Source: an uncultured Acidobacteriaceae bacterium
GTDB taxonomy: Bacteria > Acidobacteriota > Terriglobia > Terriglobales > Acidobacteriaceae
DNA length: 64,000 bases
Reading direction: 5' to 3'
NCBI GenBank assembly: GCA_903842065.1
Contig: CAIMKZ010000077.1
Coordinates: 100,872 to 164,871 of the forward strand
Shown: positions 1 through 9,346 of the stretch, piece by piece
Numbering within the stretch: position 1 is the first letter of the stretch
How the letters are laid out: each line of letters begins with the position of its first letter
Program-made: the position numbers and the translations under genes
The notes under the pieces: model-generated
What the model was told of the DNA's origin: nothing
The model's database searches: none
Seen by the model: only the letters and a program-made list of their open reading frames with translations

Positions 1-717
1 TATGCGAACTACGGCGTGCTGCTCTCGCTTGGACCGCAGGCGCCATGGTGGGTGGATAACGGCAGCGAGTATCTTGCGCCCTTTCACACGCGGCAGTTTG
101 AGGCAGGCGCAAAGTTTCAGCAGTCGGAGGCGTTGCTCGTAAGCGGAAATTACTTCCGTATGAGAGCGCCGAACTTCTACCCGCGAACTGTTGCCGGGCC
201 GGATAACTTTTGCCCTGCGGCTGCCGCGGGTGACGTGTGCTTTGAACAGAAAGGCCGGGAGACGCACGACGGTGTTGAGCTGAACGCCAACGGCCGCGCG
301 GCAAGCTGGCTTCGGCTGTCGGCTTCGGCGGCGGCGATCCGCGCGCAAGCCGCGGGAACAGGCACGCCCGCCTACGACGGTCGGCAGGTGATCAATGTGC
401 CGCGCTTCCGCTCCACGGTCTTTGCCGATCTTCGGATGCCACACTGGAAGGGCCTGTATTTGATGCCCGGCTGGAGCTACACCGCGAGCAAAGAGGCCAC
501 GCGCGATAATTCGATCAGCGTGCCGGCAGTCAATCTGTTCAATCTCGGGCTGCGCTACACGCCCGGTGGAGAGCTGGGGCACATGACCTTCCGCCTCTAT
601 GCGTCGAATGTCGGGAACAAGAAGTACTGGTCTGACACGGGGGCCAATGGCGGCGACTCGTATCTCTGGCTTGGTGCGCCGGCGTGGGTAAGGGCCTCGG
701 TGCATTACACGTTCTGA
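1..717 (+). CDS. TonB-dependent receptor, C-terminal part (5' end outside window)
   Basis: Open frame enters from the left edge; beta-barrel style C-terminus ending ...WVRASVHYTF with terminal Phe typical of outer-membrane barrels. Confidence 0.8.
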   Translation, partial: YANYGVLLSLGPQAPWWVDNGSEYLAPFHTRQFEAGAKFQQSEALLVSGNYFRMRAPNFYPRTVAGPDNFCPAAAAGDVCFEQKGRETHDGVELNANGRAASWLRLSASAAAIRAQAAGTGTPAYDGRQVINVPRFRSTVFADLRMPHWKGLYLMPGWSYTASKEATRDNSISVPAVNLFNLGLRYTPGGELGHMTFRLYASNVGNKKYWSDTGANGGDSYLWLGAPAWVRASVHYTF

Positions 718-745
718 GGGACCAGGCACTACTAACCGCTATCGG

Positions 746-1936
746 ATGAGAGCAGGCAGCAGAATCATGAGCGAAGAGGTCAAAGCGCACGGACTCGACG
801 GCAAGCTTGTCTCGCCAGACTGGCCTCCGCTCACGCTGGATGAGATGCGCCCGCTGCTTGAGGAATACTGGCAGCTTGGCGCGCCGCTCGGGATTAGCTT
901 TCACAGCCCACGGCCTCTGTCGGCGGCGGCGGTAGTCGATACAACTTGCGGCCCGGTGTTCGTCAAACGCCATGCGCGCACGGTGCGCGACCGGGCCGGA
1001 CTGATGGAGGAGCACGCGTTCCTGGCGCATTTGTATATTGCGGGTGCGCCGGTTGCCGGCGTGCTGCGCAACTCCCACGGAGAGTCAGCGATCGAGATAG
1101 GCGAGTGGACGTACGAGGTTCACGATCACGGACAAGGCGCCGACCTTTATGCCGATGCGATCTCGTGGACGCCGTACTTCTGCGTCGATCATGCGCGCGA
1201 GGCAGGCAGCACACTGGCGCGATTGCACAATGCGGCGGAAAAGTTCGATGCGCCGGAGCGTAAGCCGAGGCCGCTTGTCGCAAGTTTCAACATCTTCGCG
1301 GCCAGCGATTCGGCGGAGGCGTTGAACGCGTATCTCGACTCCCGGCCCGCGCTGAAGAACCACTCTGGTGTGCGGTCCGCGGCGCAACAGGCGCTTGAGC
1401 TGCTCGCACCGTTTCACGCGGAGTTGCTTCCGCTGCTGCCGCATCTCAAGCCGCTGTGGACGCATAACGACCTGCACGGCTCGAATCTTCTCTGGGACGG
1501 AATAGGAGAAGAGGCAAGCGCCTCGGCGATCATTGACTTCGGACTTGCCGATCGCACTAATGCCGTGCACGATCTGGCTCATGCCATCGAGCGCAGCATG
1601 GTGGAGTGGCTCACACTGGTGGAGCAGCCCGGCAAGCCAGACGATGTGCGCGTCCACTTCGATCACATTGAGGCGATGCTGGACGGCTACGAGTCGGTTC
1701 GCAGACTGTGCCGCGAGGAAGCTGCTGCACTGGCGCCTATGACCGCGCTCTGCCACGCGGAGTTTGCATTGACTGAGGCGGATTACTATCTTGCCTCGCT
1801 CGGCTCGGAGGAGAGCGCAAGGGTGTGCTACGAAGGGTATCTTGTGGGACACGCGCGGTGGTTCTCGTCAAAGCAGGGCGCGCGGCTGGTCGATGCGCTG
1901 CGCCGGTGGCCTGATACGCGCAAGGTGACTCCATGA
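746..1936 (+). CDS. Aminoglycoside phosphotransferase/thiamine-kinase-like family protein
   Basis: Kinase-like motifs WTHNDLHGSNLLWDG and AIIDFGLADRTNAVHDLAHAIE; start may be internal (MSEEVKAHG). Confidence 0.8.
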   Translation: MRAGSRIMSEEVKAHGLDGKLVSPDWPPLTLDEMRPLLEEYWQLGAPLGISFHSPRPLSAAAVVDTTCGPVFVKRHARTVRDRAGLMEEHAFLAHLYIAGAPVAGVLRNSHGESAIEIGEWTYEVHDHGQGADLYADAISWTPYFCVDHAREAGSTLARLHNAAEKFDAPERKPRPLVASFNIFAASDSAEALNAYLDSRPALKNHSGVRSAAQQALELLAPFHAELLPLLPHLKPLWTHNDLHGSNLLWDGIGEEASASAIIDFGLADRTNAVHDLAHAIERSMVEWLTLVEQPGKPDDVRVHFDHIEAMLDGYESVRRLCREEAAALAPMTALCHAEFALTEADYYLASLGSEESARVCYEGYLVGHARWFSSKQGARLVDALRRWPDTRKVTP

Positions 1937-2526
1937 CCTTTGTACTCGCGTATGTTACTTCGCACGGGCTGGAGTTAGCAGGCCTGATCGCGACCGTGCT
2001 CGGCATCTGGCTGGCAACGCGGAGGCTGCTCATCTGCTGGCCGGTGACGCTTGCGGCAGACATTCTCTACCTGATTGTTTTCTATCGGGCGCGGTTGTAC
2101 TCCGACAGTATTCTGCAACTGTTCTTTGTCGCATTTACTATCTATGGATTCTGGCACTGGTGGCGTGGAATCGTAACTGAAGGCGATGTGCGCATTGAGA
2201 GATTGAGTCCGCGCGGCTGTTTCAAGGGCTTAGCCGCCGGGGCGGTGGGAGCGGTTCTGCTGGGCGCCTTGATGGTGCGCATCGGAGCCGCCCTGCCGCA
2301 TTTGGATGCCGCGCTGGCCAGCTATTCACTGCTCGGAAGCTGGTGGGGCGCGCGCAAGTACATCGCGAGTTGGTGGCTGTGGATCGTGGTGGACCTGATA
2401 TATATCGGCGAGTACGTCTATAAAGATTTATGGCTGACCGCGCTGCTCTATGCGGGACTAGTTGTCTTAGCGGTGCTGGGCCTGCGCGACTGGAGCCGCG
2501 CGGCGCGCGCTCAGGCCGCAGCCTGA
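1933..2526 (+). CDS. pnuC: PnuC-family nicotinamide/thiamine-type transporter
   Basis: Polytopic membrane protein with PnuC-like ATRRLLICWPVTLAADILYLIVFYRARLYSDSILQLFFVAFTIYGFWHW; overlaps upstream kinase by 4 nt. Confidence 0.85.
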   Translation: MTFVLAYVTSHGLELAGLIATVLGIWLATRRLLICWPVTLAADILYLIVFYRARLYSDSILQLFFVAFTIYGFWHWWRGIVTEGDVRIERLSPRGCFKGLAAGAVGAVLLGALMVRIGAALPHLDAALASYSLLGSWWGARKYIASWWLWIVVDLIYIGEYVYKDLWLTALLYAGLVVLAVLGLRDWSRAARAQAAA

Positions 2527-2583
2527 GCGCTACATTACGACTAGGTCTTTGACCGTTTGATTTTGCACCATTTATCGGTGCCT

Positions 2584-2619
2584 CACCCTCGGCGCGCTTT
2601 TGTTTTTGCGCCTAGGGTG
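2584..2619. terminator. Hairpin between convergent pnuC and hisA
   Basis: CACCCTCGGCGC / GCGCCTAGGGTG arms (12 bp, one mismatch) around a T-rich loop. Confidence 0.45.
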
Positions 2620-2647
2620 GGAGGCGCGAATTTATGCGGTCAAAGCT

Positions 2648-3325
2648 CTACACCGCAAGCAGATTTGTATAGACAGCCATTCCCGCAACGCAATCGACGT
2701 TGAGGGCGTGGAGCTGATCGATCTCTTCCTGGCTCTTGATTCCGCCGGCGACGATGAGCTGACGATCGGTAAGTTTGCGCAGGCGCGCGGCGACGTCGAT
2801 CGGGAAGCCCTGCATCATGCCTTCGCCATCGACGTGCGTGTAGAGGAATGCGCCCGAGTAGGGGTTGAGCTCGGGGATAGCGTCGTCGGGCGTGAGGTCA
2901 ACTTCTGCCTTCCAGCCTTTGACGGCGATGCGTCCGTTCTTGGTGTCGATGCCGGCAACTACTTTGTCAGCGCCGATGGCTGCGGCAAGCGTTGAAGCAA
3001 ACTCTGTGTTGACTTTGCCCTTGGCTGTGAAGAGAGCCGAGCCGATGATGACGCGATGAGCGCCAGAGGCGAGAACTTGCTGGGCGCGCTCGACGGAATG
3101 AATGCCGCCGCCGACCTGCACGGGGAGGCGCTTCGAGATCTGTTCGACGAGAGAAGTGTTGTCGCCCTGGCGCATGGCGGCGTCGAGGTCGATGAGCTGG
3201 ACCATGGGATACTTCGAGAACTTCTCGATCCAGAAATCGAAATCATCAAAAGCGAGTTTTAGTTTCTGGCCTTGCACAAGCTGGACGATACGTCCGCCCA
3301 ATAAATCGATCGAAGGAATCAGCAT
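2648..3325 (-). CDS. hisA: 1-(5-phosphoribosyl)-5-[(5-phosphoribosylamino)methylideneamino]imidazole-4-carboxamide isomerase
   Basis: [16 protein letters not shown]... start and [18 protein letters not shown] motifs; start moved inside the 322 aa ORF. Confidence 0.95.
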   Translation of the reverse strand: MLIPSIDLLGGRIVQLVQGQKLKLAFDDFDFWIEKFSKYPMVQLIDLDAAMRQGDNTSLVEQISKRLPVQVGGGIHSVERAQQVLASGAHRVIIGSALFTAKGKVNTEFASTLAAAIGADKVVAGIDTKNGRIAVKGWKAEVDLTPDDAIPELNPYSGAFLYTHVDGEGMMQGFPIDVAARLRKLTDRQLIVAGGIKSQEEIDQLHALNVDCVAGMAVYTNLLAV

Positions 3326-4098
3326 GGAAGCCTCACAGGAACGCCGGATTTGGCTAGCTCTTCTTTGAGAGAACGCGATGTGGATACGCCGAAGTGGAAG
3401 ATGCTTGCGGCGAGAGCTGCGTGGGCCTTGCCGCGACCGAAGACATCGGCGAAGTGCGCGACGGTGCCTGCGCCGCCGGAGGCGATGACGGGTATGCCGA
3501 CGGCTTCGCTGACTGCTGCTGTGAGCTCGCAGTCGAAGCCGGCGCGGGTACCGTCTGAGTCCATTGACGTGAGCAGTATCTCGCCTGCACCGCGATCTTC
3601 GGCCTCGCGTGCCCACTCAACAACTGTTCGACCGATGGGGCGGCGGCCTCCCTGTACGTAGACCTGCGCGTCGCGGACGGGGTCGGCGGCGTTGGGGTCG
3701 CGGCGGGCGTCGATGGCGACGACAACCGCCTGCGAGCCGAAGCTTGCGCCGATTGCGCCGATGAGAGAGGGGTCGGCGAGTGCGGCGGAGTTGATGGAGA
3801 CCTTGTCTGCTCCTGCCTCGAAGACCTGCTCTGCATCGCGCGCGGAGCGGATGCCGCCGCCGACGCAGAAGGGAACGAAGAGCGCCTTGGCGGTGCGGCT
3901 AACGGTGTCGAGCAGCGTGGCGCGGCCTTCGTGGGTGGCGGTGATGTCGAGCAGCACGATCTCGTCGGCGCCTTCGCGGGCGTGGCGAGCGGCCTGCGTG
4001 GCCGGATCGCCGGCGTCGATGAGATCGACGAATTGAACGCCTTTGACGACACGGCCGGCGTGCACGTCAAGACAGGCGATGATGCGTTTGGTCAGCAT
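3319..4098 (-). CDS. hisF: Imidazole glycerol phosphate synthase subunit HisF
   Basis: [44 protein letters not shown]. Confidence 0.97.
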   Translation of the reverse strand: MLTKRIIACLDVHAGRVVKGVQFVDLIDAGDPATQAARHAREGADEIVLLDITATHEGRATLLDTVSRTAKALFVPFCVGGGIRSARDAEQVFEAGADKVSINSAALADPSLIGAIGASFGSQAVVVAIDARRDPNAADPVRDAQVYVQGGRRPIGRTVVEWAREAEDRGAGEILLTSMDSDGTRAGFDCELTAAVSEAVGIPVIASGGAGTVAHFADVFGRGKAHAALAASIFHFGVSTSRSLKEELAKSGVPVRLPC

Positions 4099-4102
4099 TC
4101 TT

Positions 4103-4711
4103 CTATTGCTCTTTCCAGTTGAGAAAGTTGGTGAGAATCTTCAAGCCGGTTTCGCCGGATTTCTCCGGGTGGAACTGTACGCCCATGACATTGCCGCGCT
4201 CGATGGCGGCGGCGAAGGGTTCGATGTAGTGCGTGATGGCGGCGGTGTCCGCAGTGACTGGGCCGTGGAAGGAGTGAGTGAAGTAAACGAACTCGCCGGC
4301 GTGGATGTTGGCGAGGAGGCGCGAGTGGGGCTGCACTTCGAGCGAGTTCCATCCGACGTGTGGGACTTTTTCAAAGCCGTCAGGGAAGCGTGTGCAGGAC
4401 TCGGGAAAAGCACCGAGGCCGGGCTGGTCGGGGGCTTCCGACGAACCCGCATAGAGCCACTGCATGCCGACGCAGATGCCGAGGAAGGGGATGCCGCGGG
4501 CGATGGCGGCCTTGATGGCTGCGGTCAGGCCCGTGTTATCGAGTCGCTCGGTTGCGGCGAAGTGGCCGACGCCGGGAAGCACAATGCGCTCGGCAGATTC
4601 AACGAGCGAGAGATCGCCGTCGGAGACGATAGGCTCCGCGCCGAGGTGGCGCAAGGTCTTGATCACCGAGGTGAGGTTGCCGGCTTTGTAGTCGATGACC
4701 GTAACGCGCAT
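4103..4711 (-). CDS. hisH: Imidazole glycerol phosphate synthase subunit HisH
   Basis: [50 protein letters not shown]. Confidence 0.97.
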   Translation of the reverse strand: MRVTVIDYKAGNLTSVIKTLRHLGAEPIVSDGDLSLVESAERIVLPGVGHFAATERLDNTGLTAAIKAAIARGIPFLGICVGMQWLYAGSSEAPDQPGLGAFPESCTRFPDGFEKVPHVGWNSLEVQPHSRLLANIHAGEFVYFTHSFHGPVTADTAAITHYIEPFAAAIERGNVMGVQFHPEKSGETGLKILTNFLNWKEQ

Positions 4712-5340
4712 TAGAGCAATCCCTTGGTTGAAGGCAGCATCTTGCCGAGTTGTTTATCGCGAGAGCAGGCTACACGCATGGCCCGTGCGAAGGCTTTGAA
4801 GATGGCTTCGATCTTGTGGTGGTTGGAGCGGCCGTACATGGTTTTGACGTGGACGTTGGCGCGCGCGCCACGGGCGAAGCCTTCAAAGAAGTCGGTTACG
4901 AGTTCAGATTGGAGGTCTCCGACGAGGCGGGTGCGCACCTTTGCGTCGACGGCGAAGGCGGCGCGGCCGCTGAGATCGATGGCGGCGATGGCGAGGGTCT
5001 CATCCATGGGCATGACAAAGTAACCCGCGCGAAGAATGCCGCGCTTGTCGCCGAGGGCGGTGTTGAATGCCTCGCCCAAGGCAATGCCGACGTCTTCGAC
5101 GGTGTGGTGCTGATCGACATCGAGATCGCCGGTGCACTTGAGTTCGAGATCGAATGCGCCGTGGCGGGTGAAGAGTTCAAGCATGTGGTCGAAGAAGCGG
5201 ATGCCTGTAGAGATTATGTACCTGCCGCCTCCTTCGATGGTGAGGCGGATCGCGATTTGGGTCTCGGTTGTGTTGCGCTCGAAGGCGGCCGTGCGGGCTT
5301 TGCTATTGATGCGCGCCGGAGATGTTGTATTCGCTGGCAT
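4711..5340 (-). CDS. hisB: Imidazoleglycerol-phosphate dehydratase
   Basis: [55 protein letters not shown]-type motif. Confidence 0.96.
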   Translation of the reverse strand: MPANTTSPARINSKARTAAFERNTTETQIAIRLTIEGGGRYIISTGIRFFDHMLELFTRHGAFDLELKCTGDLDVDQHHTVEDVGIALGEAFNTALGDKRGILRAGYFVMPMDETLAIAAIDLSGRAAFAVDAKVRTRLVGDLQSELVTDFFEGFARGARANVHVKTMYGRSNHHKIEAIFKAFARAMRVACSRDKQLGKMLPSTKGLL

Positions 5341-5386
5341 GGTTTCAATCCTGTGCTGGTTCGATATTTGCTAGTTCCGATTCCCT

Positions 5387-5441
5387 CAGGGGCTAAAGCC
5401 CTGTATTAAGTAGTGGCCAGAACGTACGGGCTAAAGCCCGC
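5387..5441. repeat. Two GGGCTAAAGCCC-type palindromes in the hisC-hisB gap
   Basis: CAGGGGCTAAAGCCCTG and ACGGGCTAAAGCCCGC read directly. Confidence 0.75.
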
Positions 5442-5460
5442 ACCCTTCATTCCATCGCCT

Positions 5461-6552
5461 TCAGGGATGTTCCTGCCGTAGTGCGGCCATGGTGTTGTTG
5501 AGGGCTATGATTGCCGACTTCATCTGGACGCGGGTGCCGATGGTGATGCGGACGCGGCCATCGCAGCCGGGGTCGGCGGAGCGGTCGCGGACGAGGACGC
5601 CGGCCTCACGCATGAGGTGGACGAACTCCTTGTGCTGTGCGCCGATATCGACGAGGACGAAGTTGGCGCTGCTGGGCCAGCGGCGGACGTTGAGCGCGTC
5701 GAGCGCGGCTTCGAACTCCGTGCGGGCGGCGAGTATGTCGTCGATGTACCAGCGCAGGTAAGTTTCGTCATCGATGGCGGCGGGCAGGCAAGCGAGCGCG
5801 ACCGAGTTGACGCTGTAGGGCGAGAGAACACGGCGCATCCACTTCATGAGTTCGACTGGCGCGGCGAGCAGACCGATGCGCAGGCCGGCGAGTCCGTAGG
5901 CTTTAGAGAACGTACGGGCGACGATGAGGTTGGGAATTACGCCGACGAGGTCGATCACCGTTTCGCCGTGGAAGTGGTAGTAGGCCTCGTCAACGAGGAC
6001 GATGGCCTGCGGAGCGCGCAGAGCGATGGCGGTGAGCAGCTCGCGTGTGGTGGCCTTGCCCGAAGGGCTGTTGGGGTTGGCTATTGCGATCACTTTGGTT
6101 CGCGGAGTGATGGCGGCCATGAGCTTTTCAAATGGGAAATCGAGGCTATCGTCCGCTTGCACCGCGATGGCCTGCGCGTCGGTAGAAGATGCGTAGACCT
6201 CGTACATGGTGTATGTCGGCACGGGGAGAAGCAGTTCGTCGCCTGCGTCGAGGAAGGTCTCGAAGAGGACGTGAATGGCTTCGTCTACTCCGTTGGTGAG
6301 CGCTAGCTGCTCTGGCTGGAGCTTGAGGTATGCGGCGACCTTTGCTTCAACAGGCGCGCGCTCTGGATAGCGAGTGAGCGAGCCGGCGGAGATAGCCCCA
6401 AGCACCTCGCGCACGCGCGGCGAGCAGGCCAGAGTGTTCTCGTTGAAGTCGAGGCGGAGCGAGTCGCGGCAACCGAGCGGAGGGTGATACTCCATCATGG
6501 CGCTGACGCGCTTGCGGGGCGACGGGAATTTGACTTTAAGGGCTTCAGCCAC
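5461..6552 (-). CDS. hisC: Histidinol-phosphate aminotransferase
   Basis: LDFNENTLACSP, NPNSPSGKATT, RTFSKAYGLAGLRIG; GTG start at 6552 overlaps hisD end. Confidence 0.93.
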   Translation of the reverse strand: MAEALKVKFPSPRKRVSAMMEYHPPLGCRDSLRLDFNENTLACSPRVREVLGAISAGSLTRYPERAPVEAKVAAYLKLQPEQLALTNGVDEAIHVLFETFLDAGDELLLPVPTYTMYEVYASSTDAQAIAVQADDSLDFPFEKLMAAITPRTKVIAIANPNSPSGKATTRELLTAIALRAPQAIVLVDEAYYHFHGETVIDLVGVIPNLIVARTFSKAYGLAGLRIGLLAAPVELMKWMRRVLSPYSVNSVALACLPAAIDDETYLRWYIDDILAARTEFEAALDALNVRRWPSSANFVLVDIGAQHKEFVHLMREAGVLVRDRSADPGCDGRVRITIGTRVQMKSAIIALNNTMAALRQEHP

Positions 6553-7822
6553 GGGGCCTCCCTGATTGGATTCTTGCGCGAATGGCTGCGGAGTGACCGG
6601 TGAGCCCTTCGGCGTCTGCAAGCAGCGCTGCTTTGGGGCCGAGTGTGCGGAGGGCTTGCGCGTCGTACTCCTGCACGGTGATGAGCTTGATGAAGTCGTT
6701 GACACTGAGGCCGCCGCGCACGCGGGCCATGCCGCCGGTGGGCAGCGTGTGGTTGGGCCCGGAGATGTAGTCGCCCATGGGCTGTGGCGACCAGGGGCCG
6801 ACGAAGACCGAGCCGGCGCTCGAGACCCAATCGAGGTCAGCGGCAGCATCGACGGTGAGGTGCTCTGGCGCGATGCGGTTGGTGAGATCGCGGGCTTCGG
6901 CTAAGTTGGCGGCGACGATGGCGAGGCCGTACTTCATGAGCGAATGGCACGCTACGGGATTCGACTTCGATTGAAGTTTTGCTTCAGCGATGACGGCCCG
7001 GGCCAGATCGATGCTCGTGGTGATGAAGATGGACATCGCTTCGGGGTCGTGCTCGGCCTGGGCTACGAGATCGGCGGCGATTGCTGCGGCGTTGCCGGTC
7101 TCACTGGTGACGACTGCTTCCGTGGGGCCGGCGAGCATGTCGATGGCGCAGTCGAATGCGACCATGCGCTTGGCGGCAGTGACGAAGAGGTTGCCGGGGC
7201 CTACGATTTTTTGGACGCGCTGGATGGATTGCGTGCCATAGGCAAGGGCGGCGACAGCGTGCGCTCCGCCGAGGCGATAGAACTCGGGGATGCCGAGCAG
7301 GTGCGCGGCTGCGAGCGTCTCAGGCGCGGGCTTGGGCGAGACGACTACGATGCGCGGCACTCCGGCGGCCTGCGCGGGGATTGCCGTCATGAGCAGCGTG
7401 GAGGGCAGCGGGTGACGGCCGCTGGGAACGTAACAGCCTACTGCGTCGAGGGGGCGGACGAGCTGGCCGGTGGTGAGGCCGGGGACGGGCTGGGCGCTCC
7501 ACGATTTTGGAAGCTGACGCTTGGCGAAGGCGCGGATCTGCTTTGCCGCGACTGTGAGCGCATCGCGCATGGCGGGCGGGATCGAGTTCCATGCGGCGGC
7601 CATCTCAGCGGGCGAGATACGGATTGCATCGGGCGAGGAGAGGCCGTCGAATTGTGCGGCGTAGGCGAGCAAGGCGCGGTCGCCGCGCTTGCGCACGTCG
7701 GTGACGATCTTGCGGACGGTGGGCAGCACGGCGTCGAGGGCAGCAGTGCCGCGGCCCTCGAGTTGGCCGATGATTTGCGCGGTTTGTTCGGCGTTGCGGC
7801 CGGTGGTGCGAAGGAGTTTCAT
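6545..7822 (-). CDS. hisD: Histidinol dehydrogenase
   Basis: PGRHPLPSTLLMTAIPAQAAGV, IDMLAGPTEAVV, AEHDPEAMS. Confidence 0.97.
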   Translation of the reverse strand: MKLLRTTGRNAEQTAQIIGQLEGRGTAALDAVLPTVRKIVTDVRKRGDRALLAYAAQFDGLSSPDAIRISPAEMAAAWNSIPPAMRDALTVAAKQIRAFAKRQLPKSWSAQPVPGLTTGQLVRPLDAVGCYVPSGRHPLPSTLLMTAIPAQAAGVPRIVVVSPKPAPETLAAAHLLGIPEFYRLGGAHAVAALAYGTQSIQRVQKIVGPGNLFVTAAKRMVAFDCAIDMLAGPTEAVVTSETGNAAAIAADLVAQAEHDPEAMSIFITTSIDLARAVIAEAKLQSKSNPVACHSLMKYGLAIVAANLAEARDLTNRIAPEHLTVDAAADLDWVSSAGSVFVGPWSPQPMGDYISGPNHTLPTGGMARVRGGLSVNDFIKLITVQEYDAQALRTLGPKAALLADAEGLTGHSAAIRARIQSGRPRG

Positions 7823-7827
7823 AAGTA

Positions 7828-7856
7828 GTGGTCAGTGATCAGTTGTCAGTGGTCAG
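7828..7856. repeat. Heptamer short tandem repeat (GTGGTCA/GTGATCA/GTTGTCA/GTGGTCA)
   Basis: Four consecutive 7-nt units between hisG and hisD. Confidence 0.85.
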
Positions 7857-7860
7857 GCCG

Positions 7861-7916
7861 TGGCTGGTTGAGGTTTGTGCTTTCCCGGGTCTCAGAATCG
7901 AGACCCGGGGCATCCA
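7861..7916. repeat. Dispersed hairpin element copy A
   Basis: CCCGGGTCTC-agaatc-GAGACCCGGG 10-bp perfect stem followed by GGCATCC; shares TGGCTGGTTGAG with copy C. Confidence 0.8.
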
Positions 7917-7930
7917 TTTCATTGGGAAAA

Positions 7931-8806
7931 CTACAGTACGACTTTGTTGAGCGGGTACTCTACTATGCCGGTTGCGCCAGCGGCTTTGAGGCGCGGGATG
8001 ACGTCGCGGGCTACGCGCTCTTCCATGATGGTGTTGACGGCAACCCACTCGGAGTTCGAGAGATGGGAGACGGTGGGCGAGTTGAGCGCGGGCAGCTCCT
8101 TGAGCACGGCGCCGAGGTTCTTCTGCTCGACGTTGAGCATGAGGCCGACCAGCGACTGCGCGTCGATTGCGCCGCGGAGCATAGTGGCGATCTGGTCGAT
8201 CTTCTGTTTCTTCCAGGGATCGGCGATGGCGTTCTTCGATGCGATGAGATGGGTCTCGCTCTCCATCACCGTGTCGATGATGCGCAGGTGATTGGCCTTG
8301 AGCGAAGAGCCGGTCTCAGTGACTTCAACGATGGCGTCGGCGAGCATGGGCGGCTTGACTTCGGTTGCGCCCCAGCTGAACTCGACCTTGACGTTGACGC
8401 CTTTCGCGGCGAAGTAGCGCTTGCTGACTTCGACCAGCTCGGTGGCGATGATCTTGCCTTCGAGGTCTTCGGCCTTCTGGAAGCTGCTGGCTTCGGGAAC
8501 CGCGAGCACCCAGCGCACCTTGCGGCGGCTGGTCTTGGCGTAGGTGAGCGTGGTGACGCTGGCAACATCGAGTCCGCTCTCGACGACCCAGTCGATGCCG
8601 GTGAGGCCGGCGTCGAGGACGCCGTGATCGACGTAGCGGGCCATCTCCTGGGCGCGGATCAACATGCACTCGATCTCAGTGTCGTCGACGGAGGGAAAGT
8701 AGGAGCGTCCGTCGGCGTAGATGTTCCAGCCTGCGCGTTTGAAGAGGGCGATGGTTGCGTCCTGCAAGCTGCCCTTGGGAATTCCGAGACGAAGTTTATT
8801 TGCCAT
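7931..8806 (-). CDS. hisG: ATP phosphoribosyltransferase
   Basis: [45 protein letters not shown]. Confidence 0.96.
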   Translation of the reverse strand: MANKLRLGIPKGSLQDATIALFKRAGWNIYADGRSYFPSVDDTEIECMLIRAQEMARYVDHGVLDAGLTGIDWVVESGLDVASVTTLTYAKTSRRKVRWVLAVPEASSFQKAEDLEGKIIATELVEVSKRYFAAKGVNVKVEFSWGATEVKPPMLADAIVEVTETGSSLKANHLRIIDTVMESETHLIASKNAIADPWKKQKIDQIATMLRGAIDAQSLVGLMLNVEQKNLGAVLKELPALNSPTVSHLSNSEWVAVNTIMEERVARDVIPRLKAAGATGIVEYPLNKVVL

Positions 8807-9140
8807 TGGCGGCCTCCACTGGGATTGTGCGGGTGAAGCAGCTTACGGTGCCTTCGTGGCAGACGAGGCCGTCGCCCTCGACTTCAACTTTGAACAACAG
8901 CGTGTCGTTGTCGCAGTCGGTGGAGGCGGAGACGATCTTGAGGCGGTTGCCGCTGGTCTCGCCCTTCATCCAGAGCTTTTGCCGAGTGCGGCTCCAGAAG
9001 GTGACGAAGCCGGACTCGAGGGTTTTCTGGTAGCTGGTGGGGTTGAGGAAGCCGAGCATGAGCACCTCACCGGTGCGGGCGTCCTGTACGATTCCGGGCA
9101 CCAGCCCGTCCATCTTTTCAAAGTCGATCTGCTGTTCCAC
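8796..9140 (-). CDS. hisI: Phosphoribosyl-AMP cyclohydrolase (HisI only, no fused HisE)
   Basis: [50 protein letters not shown]. Confidence 0.96.
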   Translation of the reverse strand: MEQQIDFEKMDGLVPGIVQDARTGEVLMLGFLNPTSYQKTLESGFVTFWSRTRQKLWMKGETSGNRLKIVSASTDCDNDTLLFKVEVEGDGLVCHEGTVSCFTRTIPVEAANGK

Positions 9141-9170
9141 GGTTCCATTCCTTGGTTGAGATTGGTGGCA

Positions 9171-9202
9171 ATAAAAAACCCGCTGGCTGGGATGCCGGCG
9201 GG
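9171..9202 (-). terminator. Candidate his attenuator terminator
   Basis: Minus strand CCCGCCGGC-atccca-GCCAGCGGG followed by TTTTTTAT, directly upstream of hisI. Confidence 0.88.
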
Positions 9203-9230
9203 CCTGGTGTTTCCTGATCTCTCTGGCCGA

Positions 9231-9308
9231 TTACTTCAGGCCATAGCAGTCCGCCGGCATGGGGGTCCCATGATGATGGTGGTGACCGAGATGGCGGAGC
9301 GTCTGCAT
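9231..9308 (-). CDS. hisL: Histidine leader peptide (25 aa)
   Basis: ATG CAG ACG CTC CGC CAT CTC GGT CAC CAC CAT CAT CAT GGG ... AAG TAA; 6 His of 25 residues, 5 consecutive; followed by mutually exclusive hairpins. Confidence 0.88.
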   Translation of the reverse strand: MQTLRHLGHHHHHGTPMPADCYGLK

Positions 9309-9316
9309 CTATATTT

Positions 9317-9346
9317 AAGCTACGAGAGCATGCGCGGCGCTGTCAA
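9317..9346 (-). promoter_or_regulatory. Candidate promoter for the his leader
   Basis: TTGACA (9341-9346), 18-nt spacer, TAGCTT (9317-9322); the mscS TGA stop lies within TTGACA. Confidence 0.5.
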
